Below are positions 25,690 to 34,785 of a stretch of DNA of 64,000 nt, one piece after another (position 1 is the stretch's first letter; the number at the start of each line of letters is the position of its first letter). Below the pieces are notes generated by a model. It saw only the letters and a program-made list of their open reading frames with translations. It made no database searches and was not told the DNA's origin. The position numbers were made by a program, and so were the translations under genes. This stretch comes from AP-15 sp963747735 (lineage in GTDB: Bacteria > Pseudomonadota > Alphaproteobacteria > ATCC43930 > CGMCC-115725), in assembly GCA_963747735.1 (NCBI GenBank), contig CAVVGE010000021.1:53559-117558 (forward strand). Reading direction: 5' to 3'.

Positions 25690-27499
25690 CGCTCTTTGCC
25701 AGGTTGCGGGGCTGGTCGACGTCGGTGCCTTTCAGAACAGCGACGTGGTAGGCGAGGAGCTGGATCGGGATGGCGTAGAGCAGGGGTGCGACAAACGGGT
25801 CGCAGCGCGGCACCGCGATGCCAAACGCGAGCCGGTCGCCGAGCCGGGCGACGCCGGCCGCATCCGAGATCATGACGACGCGGCCGCCGCGCGCCATGAC
25901 CTCCTCGACATTCGACATCGTCTTCTCGAAAAGGTCGTCGTTGGGCGCCAAGACGATGACCGGCACGTTCTCGTCGATCAGCGCGATCGGCCCGTGCTTC
26001 ATCTCGCCCGCGGCATAGCCCTCGGCATGGATGTAGGAGATTTCCTTCAATTTCAGCGCGCCTTCGAGCGCCAGTGGATAGGCGCTGCCGCGGCCGAGAT
26101 AGAGGACGTCGCGCGCCTCGGCGATCGTGGCGGCGATCTGGCGCAGCCGCTCGTCGTGGTTCAGCACCTCGCTCGCCCGCGACGGGATCTCGCTCAGATA
26201 CCCGACGAGCTCGGCCTCGCGGGCATGGGTGATCACGCCGCGCGCCCGTGCCAGCGCCACCGTGAGGGTCGCCAGCACCGCGAGCTGGGTCGTGAACGCC
26301 TTGGTCGAAGCGACGCCGATCTCGGGACCGGCCAATGTCGGCAGCACGACATCGGCTTCGCGCGCGATCGAGCTTTCGGGCTGGTTGACGACGGCGATGA
26401 TCTTTTGCCCCTGCGCTTTGGCATAACGCAGCGCCGCCAGGGTGTCGGCGGTCTCGCCCGATTGCGAGACGAAGATCGCCGCCCCGCCCCGCGGCATCGC
26501 CGGCGCCCGATAGCGGAACTCCGAGGCGATGTCGATTTCGACCGAAATGCGGGCGATCCGCTCGAGCCAGTATTTGGCGACGATGCAGGCGTGATAGGCG
26601 GTGCCGCACGCGATCATCGTCACCCGCTCGATGTCGGCAAGCGCAAACGGCAATTCCGGCAGATGGACGGTGCGGGTCGCCGGGTTGACGAGCGCGTTCA
26701 GGGTGTCGCCGATGACCGCCGGCTGCTCGAAAATCTCCTTCAGCATAAAATGGCGGTAGTTGCCCTTGCCGATCAGCGCCCCCGAGGCCGCCGATTCGCG
26801 CACCGGCCGCTCGACCGCCCGGTTTGCCGCGTCGAAAATCTTTGCGCCCTTGGATGTCACAACCGCCCAATCGCCTTCTTCGAGATAGGCGATATGCCGG
26901 GTCAATTGCGCCAAGGCGAGCGCATCCGACCCCAGAAACATTTCGCCCTCGCCATAGCCGATCGCGAGCGGCGGGCCGCGGCGCGCGCCGATCAGAAGGT
27001 CGTGCTCGCCGGCAAACAGAAAGGCGAGCGCAAAGGCGCCTTCGAGCCGGCCCAACGTTTTTTCGACCGCCTGCTGCGGGGTCAGCCCCTCCCTGAGAAA
27101 ATGGGTCGCGAGCACCGCCACTGCCTCGGTGTCGGTTTCGGTATGAAAATCGTAGCCGAGGGCGCCGAGCTCCTGCCGCAATGCCTGGTAGTTTTCGATG
27201 ATGCCGTTATGGACGACCGCGACACGCTCGGTGGCGATCGGATGCGCGTTGGTTTCGGTCGGCAGGCCGTGCGTCGCCCAGCGGGTATGGCCGATGCCGA
27301 TGGCACCCTGCACCGGTTCCAGCTCGAGACGGCGGGCGAGGTTGTCGAGCTTGCCCTCGGCGCGGCGCCGCTCGATGCGGCCATCGACGAGGGTCGCGAT
27401 TCCGGCCGAATCATAGCCGCGGTATTCGAGCCGTCGGAGGCCGTCGATCAGCCCGGGCGCCACCGTGTCTTTGGCGATGATGCCGATGATGCCGCACAT
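25676..27499 (-). CDS. glmS: Glutamine-fructose-6-phosphate aminotransferase (isomerizing)
   Basis: A 607-residue enzyme making glucosamine-6-phosphate for peptidoglycan and LPS. The N-terminal Cys nucleophile is in MCGIIGIIAKD; the glutaminase domain continues with RRLEYRGYDSAGIA and HTRWATHG. The C-terminal half has two SIS sugar isomerase domains (SQSGETADTLAAL; ASTKAFTTQ) and the terminal AKSVTVE. It follows glmU with a one-base TGATG overlap, implying coupled translation of two steps of the same pathway. Confidence 0.98.
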   Translation of the reverse strand: MCGIIGIIAKDTVAPGLIDGLRRLEYRGYDSAGIATLVDGRIERRRAEGKLDNLARRLELEPVQGAIGIGHTRWATHGLPTETNAHPIATERVAVVHNGIIENYQALRQELGALGYDFHTETDTEAVAVLATHFLREGLTPQQAVEKTLGRLEGAFALAFLFAGEHDLLIGARRGPPLAIGYGEGEMFLGSDALALAQLTRHIAYLEEGDWAVVTSKGAKIFDAANRAVERPVRESAASGALIGKGNYRHFMLKEIFEQPAVIGDTLNALVNPATRTVHLPELPFALADIERVTMIACGTAYHACIVAKYWLERIARISVEIDIASEFRYRAPAMPRGGAAIFVSQSGETADTLAALRYAKAQGQKIIAVVNQPESSIAREADVVLPTLAGPEIGVASTKAFTTQLAVLATLTVALARARGVITHAREAELVGYLSEIPSRASEVLNHDERLRQIAATIAEARDVLYLGRGSAYPLALEGALKLKEISYIHAEGYAAGEMKHGPIALIDENVPVIVLAPNDDLFEKTMSNVEEVMARGGRVVMISDAAGVARLGDRLAFGIAVPRCDPFVAPLLYAIPIQLLAYHVAVLKGTDVDQPRNLAKSVTVE

Positions 27500-28854
27500 C
27501 AGTCTTTTCTCCTCAACCGCGCCCGGATCTCCGTCGCACGGCCGGCCTTGTTGACCTGCTGGCTGCGCGCCACGGTCAGCGCGTTCTCCGGCACGTCGCT
27601 GGTGACGACGCTGCCCGCGGCGACGATGGCGCCGGCGCCGACCGTGACCGGGGCGACCAGCGCGGTGTTCGAGCCGATAAAGGCACCCTCGCCGATTATT
27701 GTGCGATGCTTGCTAAAGCCGTCGTAGTTGCACACGATGGTGCCGGCGCCGATGTTGCTGTATTTGCCCACCGTGCTGTCGCCGATATAGGAGAGGTGAT
27801 TGGCCTTGGCGCCGGCGCCGAGCCGGGCCGCTTTGACCTCGACAAAATTGCCGATATGAACGTTGCCTTCGAGCACCGCTCCGGGCCGCAGCCGCGCGAA
27901 CGGCCCGACCTGCGCGCCGGCGCCGATCTCCGCCCCCTCGATATGCGAAAACGAGCGAATGCGCACGCCGTCGGCGACCACGACGCCCGGGCCGAAAGTG
28001 ACGTTGGGTTCGATCACGACATCACGGCCGAGCCGAGTGTCGGCGCACAAAAACACGGTCTCGGGCGCCACCAAGGTCGCGCCGTTCGCCATCGCCTTTT
28101 GCCGCAGCCGCTGCTGCATCAGCGCCTCGGCCCAGGCCAGCTCGGCGCGGGTATTGACCCCGGTCACCTCCTCGGCGGGGATTTCGATCGCGGCACAGTG
28201 GAGGCCGTGACGGCGGGCGATGGCCACGATGTCGGTCAGGTAGAACTCGCCCTTGTTGTTGGTGCGGTCGAGCGCTGCGACAAGGTCGCCGGCATGGCAG
28301 GCGTCGAGCGCCATGATCCCGGCATTGACGAGCCCGATCCGGCGCTCTTCGTCGCTCGCTTCGACCGCCTCGACGATGCGTTCGAGCGAACCGTCCGGTC
28401 CGAGCACGAGCCGGCCGTAGGGACCGGGGTCATCGGGGCGCATCGCCGCGACCAGCACCGCAGCCGCTGTCTCGCGGCGTGCGGCGAGAAGCCGCGCCAA
28501 GGTCTCGGTCGTGACCAGCGGCGTGTCGCCGAACAGCACCAAAAGATCGGCGATGCCGCTCGCCGGGGCAAGGCGGCCGTCGAGCGCGCCGAGCGCCGTC
28601 TTGACCGCATCGCCGGTGCCCAGCGGCGGATCCTGCACGACGCATTCGGTCGGGGCGAGGGCGGTGGCGACGGCCTGCATCTTTGGCCCGATCACGGCGA
28701 CCGACGCGGCCGGGGCCAGCGGCTCGAGCGCGCTCAGCAGATGCGCGATCATCGGCCGGCCGGCCACGGCGTGCATGACTTTGGGAATGTCGGACTTCAT
28801 GCGCGTGCCGGCGCCTGCGGCGAGAATGACGGCGGCAAAGCTGGGCTTGCTCAT
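27499..28854 (-). CDS. glmU: Bifunctional N-acetylglucosamine-1-phosphate uridyltransferase/glucosamine-1-phosphate acetyltransferase
   Basis: A 451-residue enzyme making UDP-GlcNAc. The N-terminal pyrophosphorylase domain has AVILAAGAGTRMKSDIPK; the C-terminal left-handed beta-helix acetyltransferase has hexapeptide repeats and the conserved VEVKAARLGAGAKANHLSYIGD. ATG 28854 gives the standard start MSKPSFAAVILAAG. A hairpin followed by U residues lies 19 bases upstream in its leader. Confidence 0.97.
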   Translation of the reverse strand: MSKPSFAAVILAAGAGTRMKSDIPKVMHAVAGRPMIAHLLSALEPLAPAASVAVIGPKMQAVATALAPTECVVQDPPLGTGDAVKTALGALDGRLAPASGIADLLVLFGDTPLVTTETLARLLAARRETAAAVLVAAMRPDDPGPYGRLVLGPDGSLERIVEAVEASDEERRIGLVNAGIMALDACHAGDLVAALDRTNNKGEFYLTDIVAIARRHGLHCAAIEIPAEEVTGVNTRAELAWAEALMQQRLRQKAMANGATLVAPETVFLCADTRLGRDVVIEPNVTFGPGVVVADGVRIRSFSHIEGAEIGAGAQVGPFARLRPGAVLEGNVHIGNFVEVKAARLGAGAKANHLSYIGDSTVGKYSNIGAGTIVCNYDGFSKHRTIIGEGAFIGSNTALVAPVTVGAGAIVAAGSVVTSDVPENALTVARSQQVNKAGRATEIRARLRRKD

Positions 28855-28872
28855 CGATCCCTTGGGCACACC

Positions 28873-28908
28873 AAAAAGGGCCGGCGGCACTATCCGGCGG
28901 CGCCGGCC
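28873..28908 (-). terminator. Terminator-like hairpin in the glmU leader
   Basis: On the minus strand an 8-bp perfect GC stem (28901-28908 with 28879-28886), a 14-nt loop, one C and then five U (28873-28877). It lies between the gph/glmU intergenic promoter region and the glmU start. It is either an attenuator for glmU-glmS or a terminator for an upstream minus-strand transcript. Confidence 0.45.
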
Positions 28909-28965
28909 GTGTCACAACGCACAGATTGTTGCAGAGTATAGCACAACAACACAGAGCTTGGCGCG

Positions 28966-29634
28966 ATGAAACCCTTTGTCCTGGTCTTCGATCTCGACGG
29001 CACGCTCGTCGACAGCGTGCCCGATCTGCACGCCGCGGCGAATGCGATGCTGCGCGAATGCGGCTGCCGGGCGGTGTCGCCGGTCGAGGTCCGGCGCATG
29101 GTTGGCGATGGGGTGCCGGCGCTGGTCGAGCGCGCGCTTGCCGCGAGCGGCGGCGACAGCGTCGCGGTCAAAGATGCGCTGCCGCGCTTTTTGTCGTTCT
29201 ACGAGGCAAACGCGGCGCGGCTGACGCGGCCTTATCCCGGTGTGCGCGAAACCCTCGGCCTGCTGCGCCGGCGCGGCTACCGCACCGCGATCTGCACCAA
29301 CAAGCCGCAACGCGCGACGATTGCCGTATTGCAGGGCCTCGACCTGTCGGCGCTGTTCGATGCGATCGCCGGCGGCGACCGCTTTCCGATGCGCAAGCCC
29401 GACCCCCGCCATCTGCTGGGGGTGGTCGCAGAGCTCGATGGCGAAGCGGCAAGGGCGGCGATGGTTGGCGACAGCGAGAACGATGCCGCCGCAGCGCAGG
29501 CCGCGGCAGTGCCGCTCGTGCTGATGCGCCACGGCTACGCCCGCGGCGATCCCGCCACGCTCGGCGCCGACGCGCTCCTCGACCATTTTGCCGATCTCCC
29601 CGCCGCCCTGGACCGGCTCGGCCTCATGCCATGA
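28966..29634 (+). CDS. gph: Phosphoglycolate phosphatase, HAD superfamily
   Basis: A 222-residue HAD hydrolase. Motif I is VFDLDGTLVDSVPDL with the nucleophilic Asp, motif II CTNKP, and motifs III/IV KPDPRHLLG and MVGDSENDAAAA. The cap sequence with MVGDGVPALVERAL is typical of Gph, which clears 2-phosphoglycolate. Divergent from glmU; its stop is two bases from the convergent RTX gene stop. Confidence 0.9.
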   Translation: MKPFVLVFDLDGTLVDSVPDLHAAANAMLRECGCRAVSPVEVRRMVGDGVPALVERALAASGGDSVAVKDALPRFLSFYEANAARLTRPYPGVRETLGLLRRRGYRTAICTNKPQRATIAVLQGLDLSALFDAIAGGDRFPMRKPDPRHLLGVVAELDGEAARAAMVGDSENDAAAAQAAAVPLVLMRHGYARGDPATLGADALLDHFADLPAALDRLGLMP

Positions 29635-29636
29635 AG

Positions 29637-31373
29637 CTAAATCACCAGGAAATCGGTTTGCGTCAGGCCCGGCACCCCCTTCAGCGAAGCGAACTGCACC
29701 GAAGCGCCGGCGCGATTGCCGTCTGCATCATAAGAAAGCGCGCCAGAGCTCGTGTTGTAGACGATGTAATCGTTCGCATCCCTTGATGCGTTGATGGCGA
29801 AATTGCCGGCGGAGAGAGCGCCTGTCTTGGTCAACGCTGTAAATACGGCGTTGTCGAGAACGATCTTGTCGGTGCCGTGCTTGAAGTCGGTGATCGTGTC
29901 GCGGTTGGTCTTGGCATTGGGGGCGGTGCTGAAGGTGAAGCGGTCGGCTCCGCCGCCGCCTGTCAGCGTATCGTTGCCGAGCCGCCCATCAAGCGCGTTC
30001 GCCCCGGAATTGCCCACGACGAGGTTGGCGAGCGAATTGCCGATGCCCGAGATCCCGCCGCTGCCCAGCAGCGTAAGATTTTCGATCGACCCTTTTACGT
30101 GCACGATGTCGGCGAGACTGACGCCAACCGACGAAAGGATGAGGTCGGTGCCGCCCGAGCCCGTAACCGCCTCGTTGGCGACATCGCCGATATTGTCGAA
30201 AGCATAGGTGTCGTTGCCGCCGCCGCCATACATCGCGTCGGCTCCCGCGCCGCCATCGAGCGTGTCGTTGCCAGACCCGCCGTACAGCGTGTCGGTGCCG
30301 CCGCCGCCCTGCAGCAAATCCTTCCCGTTGTCGCCGGAGAGCCGGTCGGCGCCGCCGCCCCCCTTCAGCACGTCGTTGCCGCCGCCGCCGATGATGATGT
30401 TGTTGCCGATATTCCCGGTGATTGTCTCTGCCCCGCCGGTGCCGGTTCCGTCGATGTCGGCGCTGCCGGTCAGGACCAAGGTTTCGATCGCGCCGATCGC
30501 TTGCGCGGCGTCCGAGAGGTCGAAGCTGATCAGGGATCTGACGGTATCGTTGCCGCCGCCGCCCCAAACCGCGTTGTTCTCATCGACCACGTCGCCGGTG
30601 TTGTCGACAACATAAGTGTCGTCGCCGGCCCCGCCGACCATGTCGTCGGCTCCGGTAAAGCCGTCGATTCGGTCGTTGCCGCTGCCGCCGGCGATGGTGT
30701 CGTCACCCTTGCTGCCGTAGATCGTGTTGTTGCCCTCGCCCGCCTGGATCGGGCCGGTGATCGTGCCCTGGCGGCTGTCGAAGAGATCGTTGCCCGAGCC
30801 GAGAGAGGCGCCGCCCTGGATAAAGCCGCTGTTGATCACAACGTCGTCGCCCGCGGTCAATGTCATCGCATATCCGGTGGATGAAAGGATCGAGCCGCTG
30901 TTGGTAATCGTGATGCTCGCGGCGTTTTGCGCATAGATCGTTGCATCGGTCCATGTCCGCTCGGGGTGCAGCGAGATGGCGCTGATCGTCCCGGTATTGG
31001 TGATCACATCCGCCTCGTCCTGATGGGCGCCGACGCTGCCGACGAACTCGATCGCGTTGCCGTAGCTCATCGAAGAAATCGTGCCGTCGTTGACCACGAC
31101 GTGCCCGCCGCCACCCAGAATAATTGCGCCGAACCAATAGGTGTTGACCGAGCCGGTGTTTCCGATGAAAATTTGATCCTCTCCGGATGACGATCCAAAA
31201 TAATCGTCGAGGCTGTCGAACAAGGTACCGTAGATGGTGACTGTCTGGTCACCGCCGTTGCTCCCCCGCATATCGATGCCGAAATTGATCGTCACCCCCT
31301 GCGCGACGAAGGTGTCGTCGCCGTTGGCGGTCGAGAGGCTCGATTGATCGGTGGTGATATAACGAGAAGTCAT
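29637..31373 (-). CDS. RTX-repeat calcium-binding exoprotein
   Basis: A 578-residue secreted protein. The first 190 residues contain Gly/Asn-rich beta repeats resembling a passenger or beta-helix. The second half carries glycine-rich nonapeptide RTX repeats (GGSGNDRIDG; GGGGNDVLKGGGGADRL; GGSGNDTLDGGAGADAM) that bind Ca2+ outside the cell. The C-terminal DRFTFSTAPNAKTNRDTITDF domain and terminal DFLVI are typical type I secretion signals. GGAGG seven bases before ATG 31373 fixes the start. No ABC exporter is adjacent. No catalytic motif such as HExxH is seen, so it may be structural or adhesive. Confidence 0.87.
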   Translation of the reverse strand: MTSRYITTDQSSLSTANGDDTFVAQGVTINFGIDMRGSNGGDQTVTIYGTLFDSLDDYFGSSSGEDQIFIGNTGSVNTYWFGAIILGGGGHVVVNDGTISSMSYGNAIEFVGSVGAHQDEADVITNTGTISAISLHPERTWTDATIYAQNAASITITNSGSILSSTGYAMTLTAGDDVVINSGFIQGGASLGSGNDLFDSRQGTITGPIQAGEGNNTIYGSKGDDTIAGGSGNDRIDGFTGADDMVGGAGDDTYVVDNTGDVVDENNAVWGGGGNDTVRSLISFDLSDAAQAIGAIETLVLTGSADIDGTGTGGAETITGNIGNNIIIGGGGNDVLKGGGGADRLSGDNGKDLLQGGGGTDTLYGGSGNDTLDGGAGADAMYGGGGNDTYAFDNIGDVANEAVTGSGGTDLILSSVGVSLADIVHVKGSIENLTLLGSGGISGIGNSLANLVVGNSGANALDGRLGNDTLTGGGGADRFTFSTAPNAKTNRDTITDFKHGTDKIVLDNAVFTALTKTGALSAGNFAINASRDANDYIVYNTSSGALSYDADGNRAGASVQFASLKGVPGLTQTDFLVI

Positions 31374-31599
31374 GGTCACGCCTCCGATGCTCTGAGGGCC
31401 GGCCAAACGGCGGTGGGTTTGACCAAATGTAAGCGATATGTAATATCCTGCATTTCGGGTCGAATCGCAACAAAATTAGCGGCACGGGTCCGGGTGGCAC
31501 ACGCTTGCCAGCCGCACGCCGCGACTGCTACCTCGACCGCAGCGCCGCCGGAGCTGGCCGGCGGCTGAGCCGTATCGGTCGGAGGTGTGGGTCCGGATC

Positions 31600-32343
31600 A
31601 TGTCGGTGCTCAGGTCAGGAACCGAGGCAAGCGGGCGGAGGCATCGGCCTTGGCTATGGGTCGGCCTCGGACTCGCGATCGTCGTGCTTTGCGCGCTGAC
31701 GCTGGTATTGCCGATCGGCGAATGGGTCGCCGAGTTTCAGCGCTGGCTTCTCGGTCTCGGCTTGTGGGGCGTCGGGATTTTTGCGCTTCTCTTTATTGCC
31801 AGCACCCTGGTATTGGCCCCGGACTGGCCGTTGTCGATCGCGGCCGGGTTTGTCTACGGTTTGTGGGCGTTTCCGGTGGTCATCGTCGCCGCCACGGTGG
31901 CCGCCTCATTGTCGTTCCTCGCGGCACGCTATCTGTTGCGCGCTCGGGTGCGCGGGCTCCTCGACGGGCGACCAAAGCTCGCCGCGATCGACAAGGCAGT
32001 CGCGGAGGAAGGCTGGAAGATCGTGGCGCTGCTGCGCCTGAGCCCTCTCGTGCCGTTCAACCTGCAGAATTACGTCTTTGGCGTCACCGCGGTTCCGTTC
32101 GCGCATTATGTTGTCGCGACCGGGATCGGGATCATGCCGGCCTCGGCGGTCTATATCTATCTCGGGGCGATCGGCAGCGCGGCAAGGCACGGCGGCGGAG
32201 CGGGCGGCCCGTGGAAATGGGGGTTGTTCGCGCTCGGTCTCCTTGCTACCGCCGCGGCGGCGTTTCTGGTGGCGCGCAAGGCCAAGGCCAAGCTCGACGA
32301 GGCGCGGCTCGACCAGGCGCGGCTCGACCAGCCCGGCGACTAA
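31600..32343 (+). CDS. TVP38/TMEM64 (DedA-like) membrane protein
   Basis: A 247-residue integral membrane protein with the family core: GFVYGLWAFPVVIVAATVAA, SFLAARYLLR and the re-entrant LRLSPLVPFNLQNYVFGVT. These proteins are thought to move lipids across membranes. The C-terminal tail has a short repeat (LDEARLDQARLDQP). ATG 31600 is favoured; GTG at 31585 sits on the GGAGG itself. Its end overlaps the convergent LLM gene by four bases. Confidence 0.83.
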   Translation: MSVLRSGTEASGRRHRPWLWVGLGLAIVVLCALTLVLPIGEWVAEFQRWLLGLGLWGVGIFALLFIASTLVLAPDWPLSIAAGFVYGLWAFPVVIVAATVAASLSFLAARYLLRARVRGLLDGRPKLAAIDKAVAEEGWKIVALLRLSPLVPFNLQNYVFGVTAVPFAHYVVATGIGIMPASAVYIYLGAIGSAARHGGGAGGPWKWGLFALGLLATAAAAFLVARKAKAKLDEARLDQARLDQPGD

Positions 32344-33386
32344 CCCCTTCCGCGCGCCGCCAACCCGTGGAATTTGTGCGGCAGACGCCGGATGTCTTGG
32401 ACCAGGTCGAGCGGCACCGCGCCGACGCCGTCGCCGCGTAAGGTCAAAGCATCGACCAGCCCGCCAAACCGCTCGCCGATTGCTGCGACGATCTGGTCGT
32501 GGCGTCCGACTGCGGCAAAAAGATGCGCCACGTCGTCCGGCACCTCTTTTGTCATTTCCGCCCATTTTCCGTCGCGCGATAGGGCATTGAGCTTGCGCCC
32601 CAAATCTTCCTGCCCATGCACCGCCAGCACCGGATAATAGGCCGGGGTCGAGCCGTAAAAGGCGACCCGCTGGCGCACCCATTCGAAGCGGCGCGCGACG
32701 GTTTCGTCATCGGGACCGGTGGCGAGAAAGCCGCCGCCCGAAATCTCGTATTCGCTGCGGACGCGGCCGGCTTTGGCGAGCCCCGCATGAAGGCGCGGCA
32801 TGATCTCGTCGGTCAAATATTTGCGCGTGCAAAAGCCGTGCAGCTTGACCCCGTCGCATTCCTCAGCGGCGACCTTGAGCATCGCCGGCCCGACCGCGGC
32901 GATCGTCACCGCCGGTGCCGGCGCTTCGATCGGCTCGGGCGCGAAGTTCGGGGTCATCAAGGTGAAGCGGTAATGCTCGCCTTCGAAGGCGGGGCGCTCG
33001 CCGGTCTTCCAGCAACGCCAGATCGCGCGCAGCAGCCGCACATACTCGCGCATTCGCGGCGCCGGCGGCGTCCACGGCACCGAAAAGCGCCGCTCGTTGT
33101 GCGCGCGCACCTGCGAGCCGAGGCCGACGACAAAGCGCCCGCCGGTCGAGCCGGCGAGATCCCAGCCGACCTCCGCGACCGCCATCGGCGTGCGGGCAAA
33201 AGCGATGGCGACACCGGTATGCAGCTCGATCCGCTGCGTCGCGGCGCCGGCTACCGCCAATGCCAGAAACGGGTCGTGCTTGTTTTCCATCGCGACGATG
33301 CCGTCATAGCCTTCGGCCTCGATCGCCTGTGCTGCCGGCCCGACCCGGCGCAAATCCTCCTGCGGCACCGTCGCAAACACCCGCAT
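32340..33386 (-). CDS. LLM-class flavin-dependent oxidoreductase (TIGR03617-like)
   Basis: A 348-residue luciferase-like TIM-barrel protein beginning MRVFATVPQEDLRRVG. Conserved features: AEGYDGIVAMENKHDPFLALA, RIELHTGVAIAFARTP and RFVVGLGSQVRAHNERRF. Members use FMN or F420; the substrate is unknown. GGAGAGG lies just before ATG 33386. One of four LLM genes (one frameshifted) in the window. Confidence 0.87.
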   Translation of the reverse strand: MRVFATVPQEDLRRVGPAAQAIEAEGYDGIVAMENKHDPFLALAVAGAATQRIELHTGVAIAFARTPMAVAEVGWDLAGSTGGRFVVGLGSQVRAHNERRFSVPWTPPAPRMREYVRLLRAIWRCWKTGERPAFEGEHYRFTLMTPNFAPEPIEAPAPAVTIAAVGPAMLKVAAEECDGVKLHGFCTRKYLTDEIMPRLHAGLAKAGRVRSEYEISGGGFLATGPDDETVARRFEWVRQRVAFYGSTPAYYPVLAVHGQEDLGRKLNALSRDGKWAEMTKEVPDDVAHLFAAVGRHDQIVAAIGERFGGLVDALTLRGDGVGAVPLDLVQDIRRLPHKFHGLAARGRG

Positions 33387-33446
33387 CCGCCTCTCCCGCT
33401 CTCGTCGTCGCGCGATCGGGCCACAAACCGGTGGCGCAGGGCAAGC

Positions 33447-34340
33447 CTAGGCGGGCGGCCACGCCCAGAAGGCGATGCCGACCAGCGCGATGAACGCACC
33501 GCTCATCACCTCGCCGTAGCGTTCGACGGCGCCGAGCCGCAGGCGACCCAGACCGAACGCCGCGGAGGCGCACAACAGCACATAGGTGGCGATCGTGCTG
33601 GCGGCAAAGACCGCAGCCATAACGCCGAGCTGCACCGCACCGTACCGCGCCGCGGCGAAGAACACCGGGATGCCCTCGACCATCGGCGACGAGCCGAGGA
33701 CCAGCAAGAGCGCGGTGCGCCCTGTCGTCTTGTGGCGATGGCGATGCAGAGGCGGCACATCCCCGCCGGCGGCGTGCGCGGTCGCTGCGCCGTGGTCGTG
33801 CCAATGGGCGTGGACCCAGCCGCGGTCGTGGCGATGCGGGTGGATGTGCCGGACCAGGACTGCAGCACCTCCGCCGGCCGGCGCATAAAGCGCGTCGTCG
33901 GCCGGCGCCGTCTCCAGCCCGTCATGCCCGCGGTCATGGTGCCCGTGCGCAGGGCGCACGTGGTCATGGTGCCCTCCCGCGTGGCTATGCCCGGGCGCAT
34001 GACCGTGCCCCTGGCCCGCCGGGCGGAGCTGCTCGTGCAATGCCGAGATCGCGATCCATCCGCCAAAGCCGAACAGCGCGAGGCTCGACAGCGTATCGAC
34101 GAGATGGCCGAAACGAAGGCCCGCCTCGGCCCCGGCAACCCAGACGGCAAGCCCGATCGCCAAGGTCGAGCCGACATGGCCGGCGCCGGCGCGCAGGGCC
34201 GCCGTTACGGTTTCGCCGTGCGACCAGCGACGCTGCCGCGCGAGGAGCGCGATCGGCATCCAGTGATCGGGCACGAGCGTATGCAGCACGCCGACCGCGG
34301 CGACGGCGGCGACCAGCAACAGCTGCGGACCCCAGCTCAT
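33447..34340 (-). CDS. Histidine-rich NicO/RcnA-like metal transporter
   Basis: A 297-residue membrane protein. TM1-2 contain the metal motif GVLHTLVPDHWMPIALL, as in NicO/RcnA nickel-cobalt exporters. A long cytoplasmic or periplasmic loop (about residues 105-200) is extremely His-rich (GHGHAPGHSHAGGHHDHV; HGHHDRGHDG; HRHRHK). The helical segment GSSPMVEGIPVFFAAARYG follows. Expected role: Ni/Co/Zn movement. It is translationally coupled (ATGA) to an XRE regulator that also ends in a His-rich tail. Confidence 0.8.
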   Translation of the reverse strand: MSWGPQLLLVAAVAAVGVLHTLVPDHWMPIALLARQRRWSHGETVTAALRAGAGHVGSTLAIGLAVWVAGAEAGLRFGHLVDTLSSLALFGFGGWIAISALHEQLRPAGQGHGHAPGHSHAGGHHDHVRPAHGHHDRGHDGLETAPADDALYAPAGGGAAVLVRHIHPHRHDRGWVHAHWHDHGAATAHAAGGDVPPLHRHRHKTTGRTALLLVLGSSPMVEGIPVFFAAARYGAVQLGVMAAVFAASTIATYVLLCASAAFGLGRLRLGAVERYGEVMSGAFIALVGIAFWAWPPA

Positions 34341-34660
34341 CTTTCGTCGCCCTCGTGGTGATTCCGGTGGTCCGCATCGGCGTGGCCGTGCGGGTGCGAA
34401 TGGCGGGTGCCGTCGGCGTGCAGATGCTCGTGCTCGTGAAAGACAATTTCGAGCTGCCGGCCGAACGCGTCGGCGATACGGCACAGAGTCGTTAGGTTGG
34501 GCAGGTGGTCGCCGCGCTCGAGCCGCGAGATCATCGACTCGGTCATGCCGAGCCGCTGCGCCAGCTGCCGCTGCGTCTCCCCGGCGTTATGCCGCAGATC
34601 GGCGAGCTGTTTCGCGCAGCCGGCGGCGATCGCAGCACCCCCGCGATCTTTGGTGCGCAT
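34337..34660 (-). CDS. XRE-family regulator with His-rich C-terminus
   Basis: A 107-residue protein. Residues 17-70 form a Cro/CI helix-turn-helix (LRHNAGETQRQLAQRLGMT then ESMISRLERGDHLPNLTTL). The tail (EHEHLHADGTRHSHPHGHAD) is a His cluster suited to metal binding. It overlaps the His-rich transporter, so it is probably the metal-responsive regulator of that gene. An imperfect palindrome lies 21 bp upstream. The metal is unknown. Confidence 0.82.
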   Translation of the reverse strand: MRTKDRGGAAIAAGCAKQLADLRHNAGETQRQLAQRLGMTESMISRLERGDHLPNLTTLCRIADAFGRQLEIVFHEHEHLHADGTRHSHPHGHADADHRNHHEGDER

Positions 34661-34681
34661 CAGAGCGCCTTCGCAAATTGA

Positions 34682-34698
34682 CTGAGCCGTCAGCTTAG
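34682..34698 (-). promoter_or_regulatory. Candidate operator of the His-rich XRE regulator
   Basis: CTGAGC-CGTCA-GCTTAG, an inverted repeat with five of six positions matched, lies 22 bp before the regulator start and within the likely promoter region shared with the divergent CHRD gene. Autoregulation is inferred. Confidence 0.35.
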
Positions 34699-34785
34699 CA
34701 TAAGTGCGAAGATTGTCAAGCCCCGGCGATTTGCCCTATAAGCGAGGCCGCTCGGCGTTCGCCGTCCAATAAGGGGAGGAAAGAC

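Noticed and set aside
25745..27727. 660-codon open frame antisense to glmS and glmU
   Set aside because: It lies fully over two unmistakable conserved genes, has Arg/His/Asp-rich composition typical of the antisense frame of high-GC genes and no recognisable domain.
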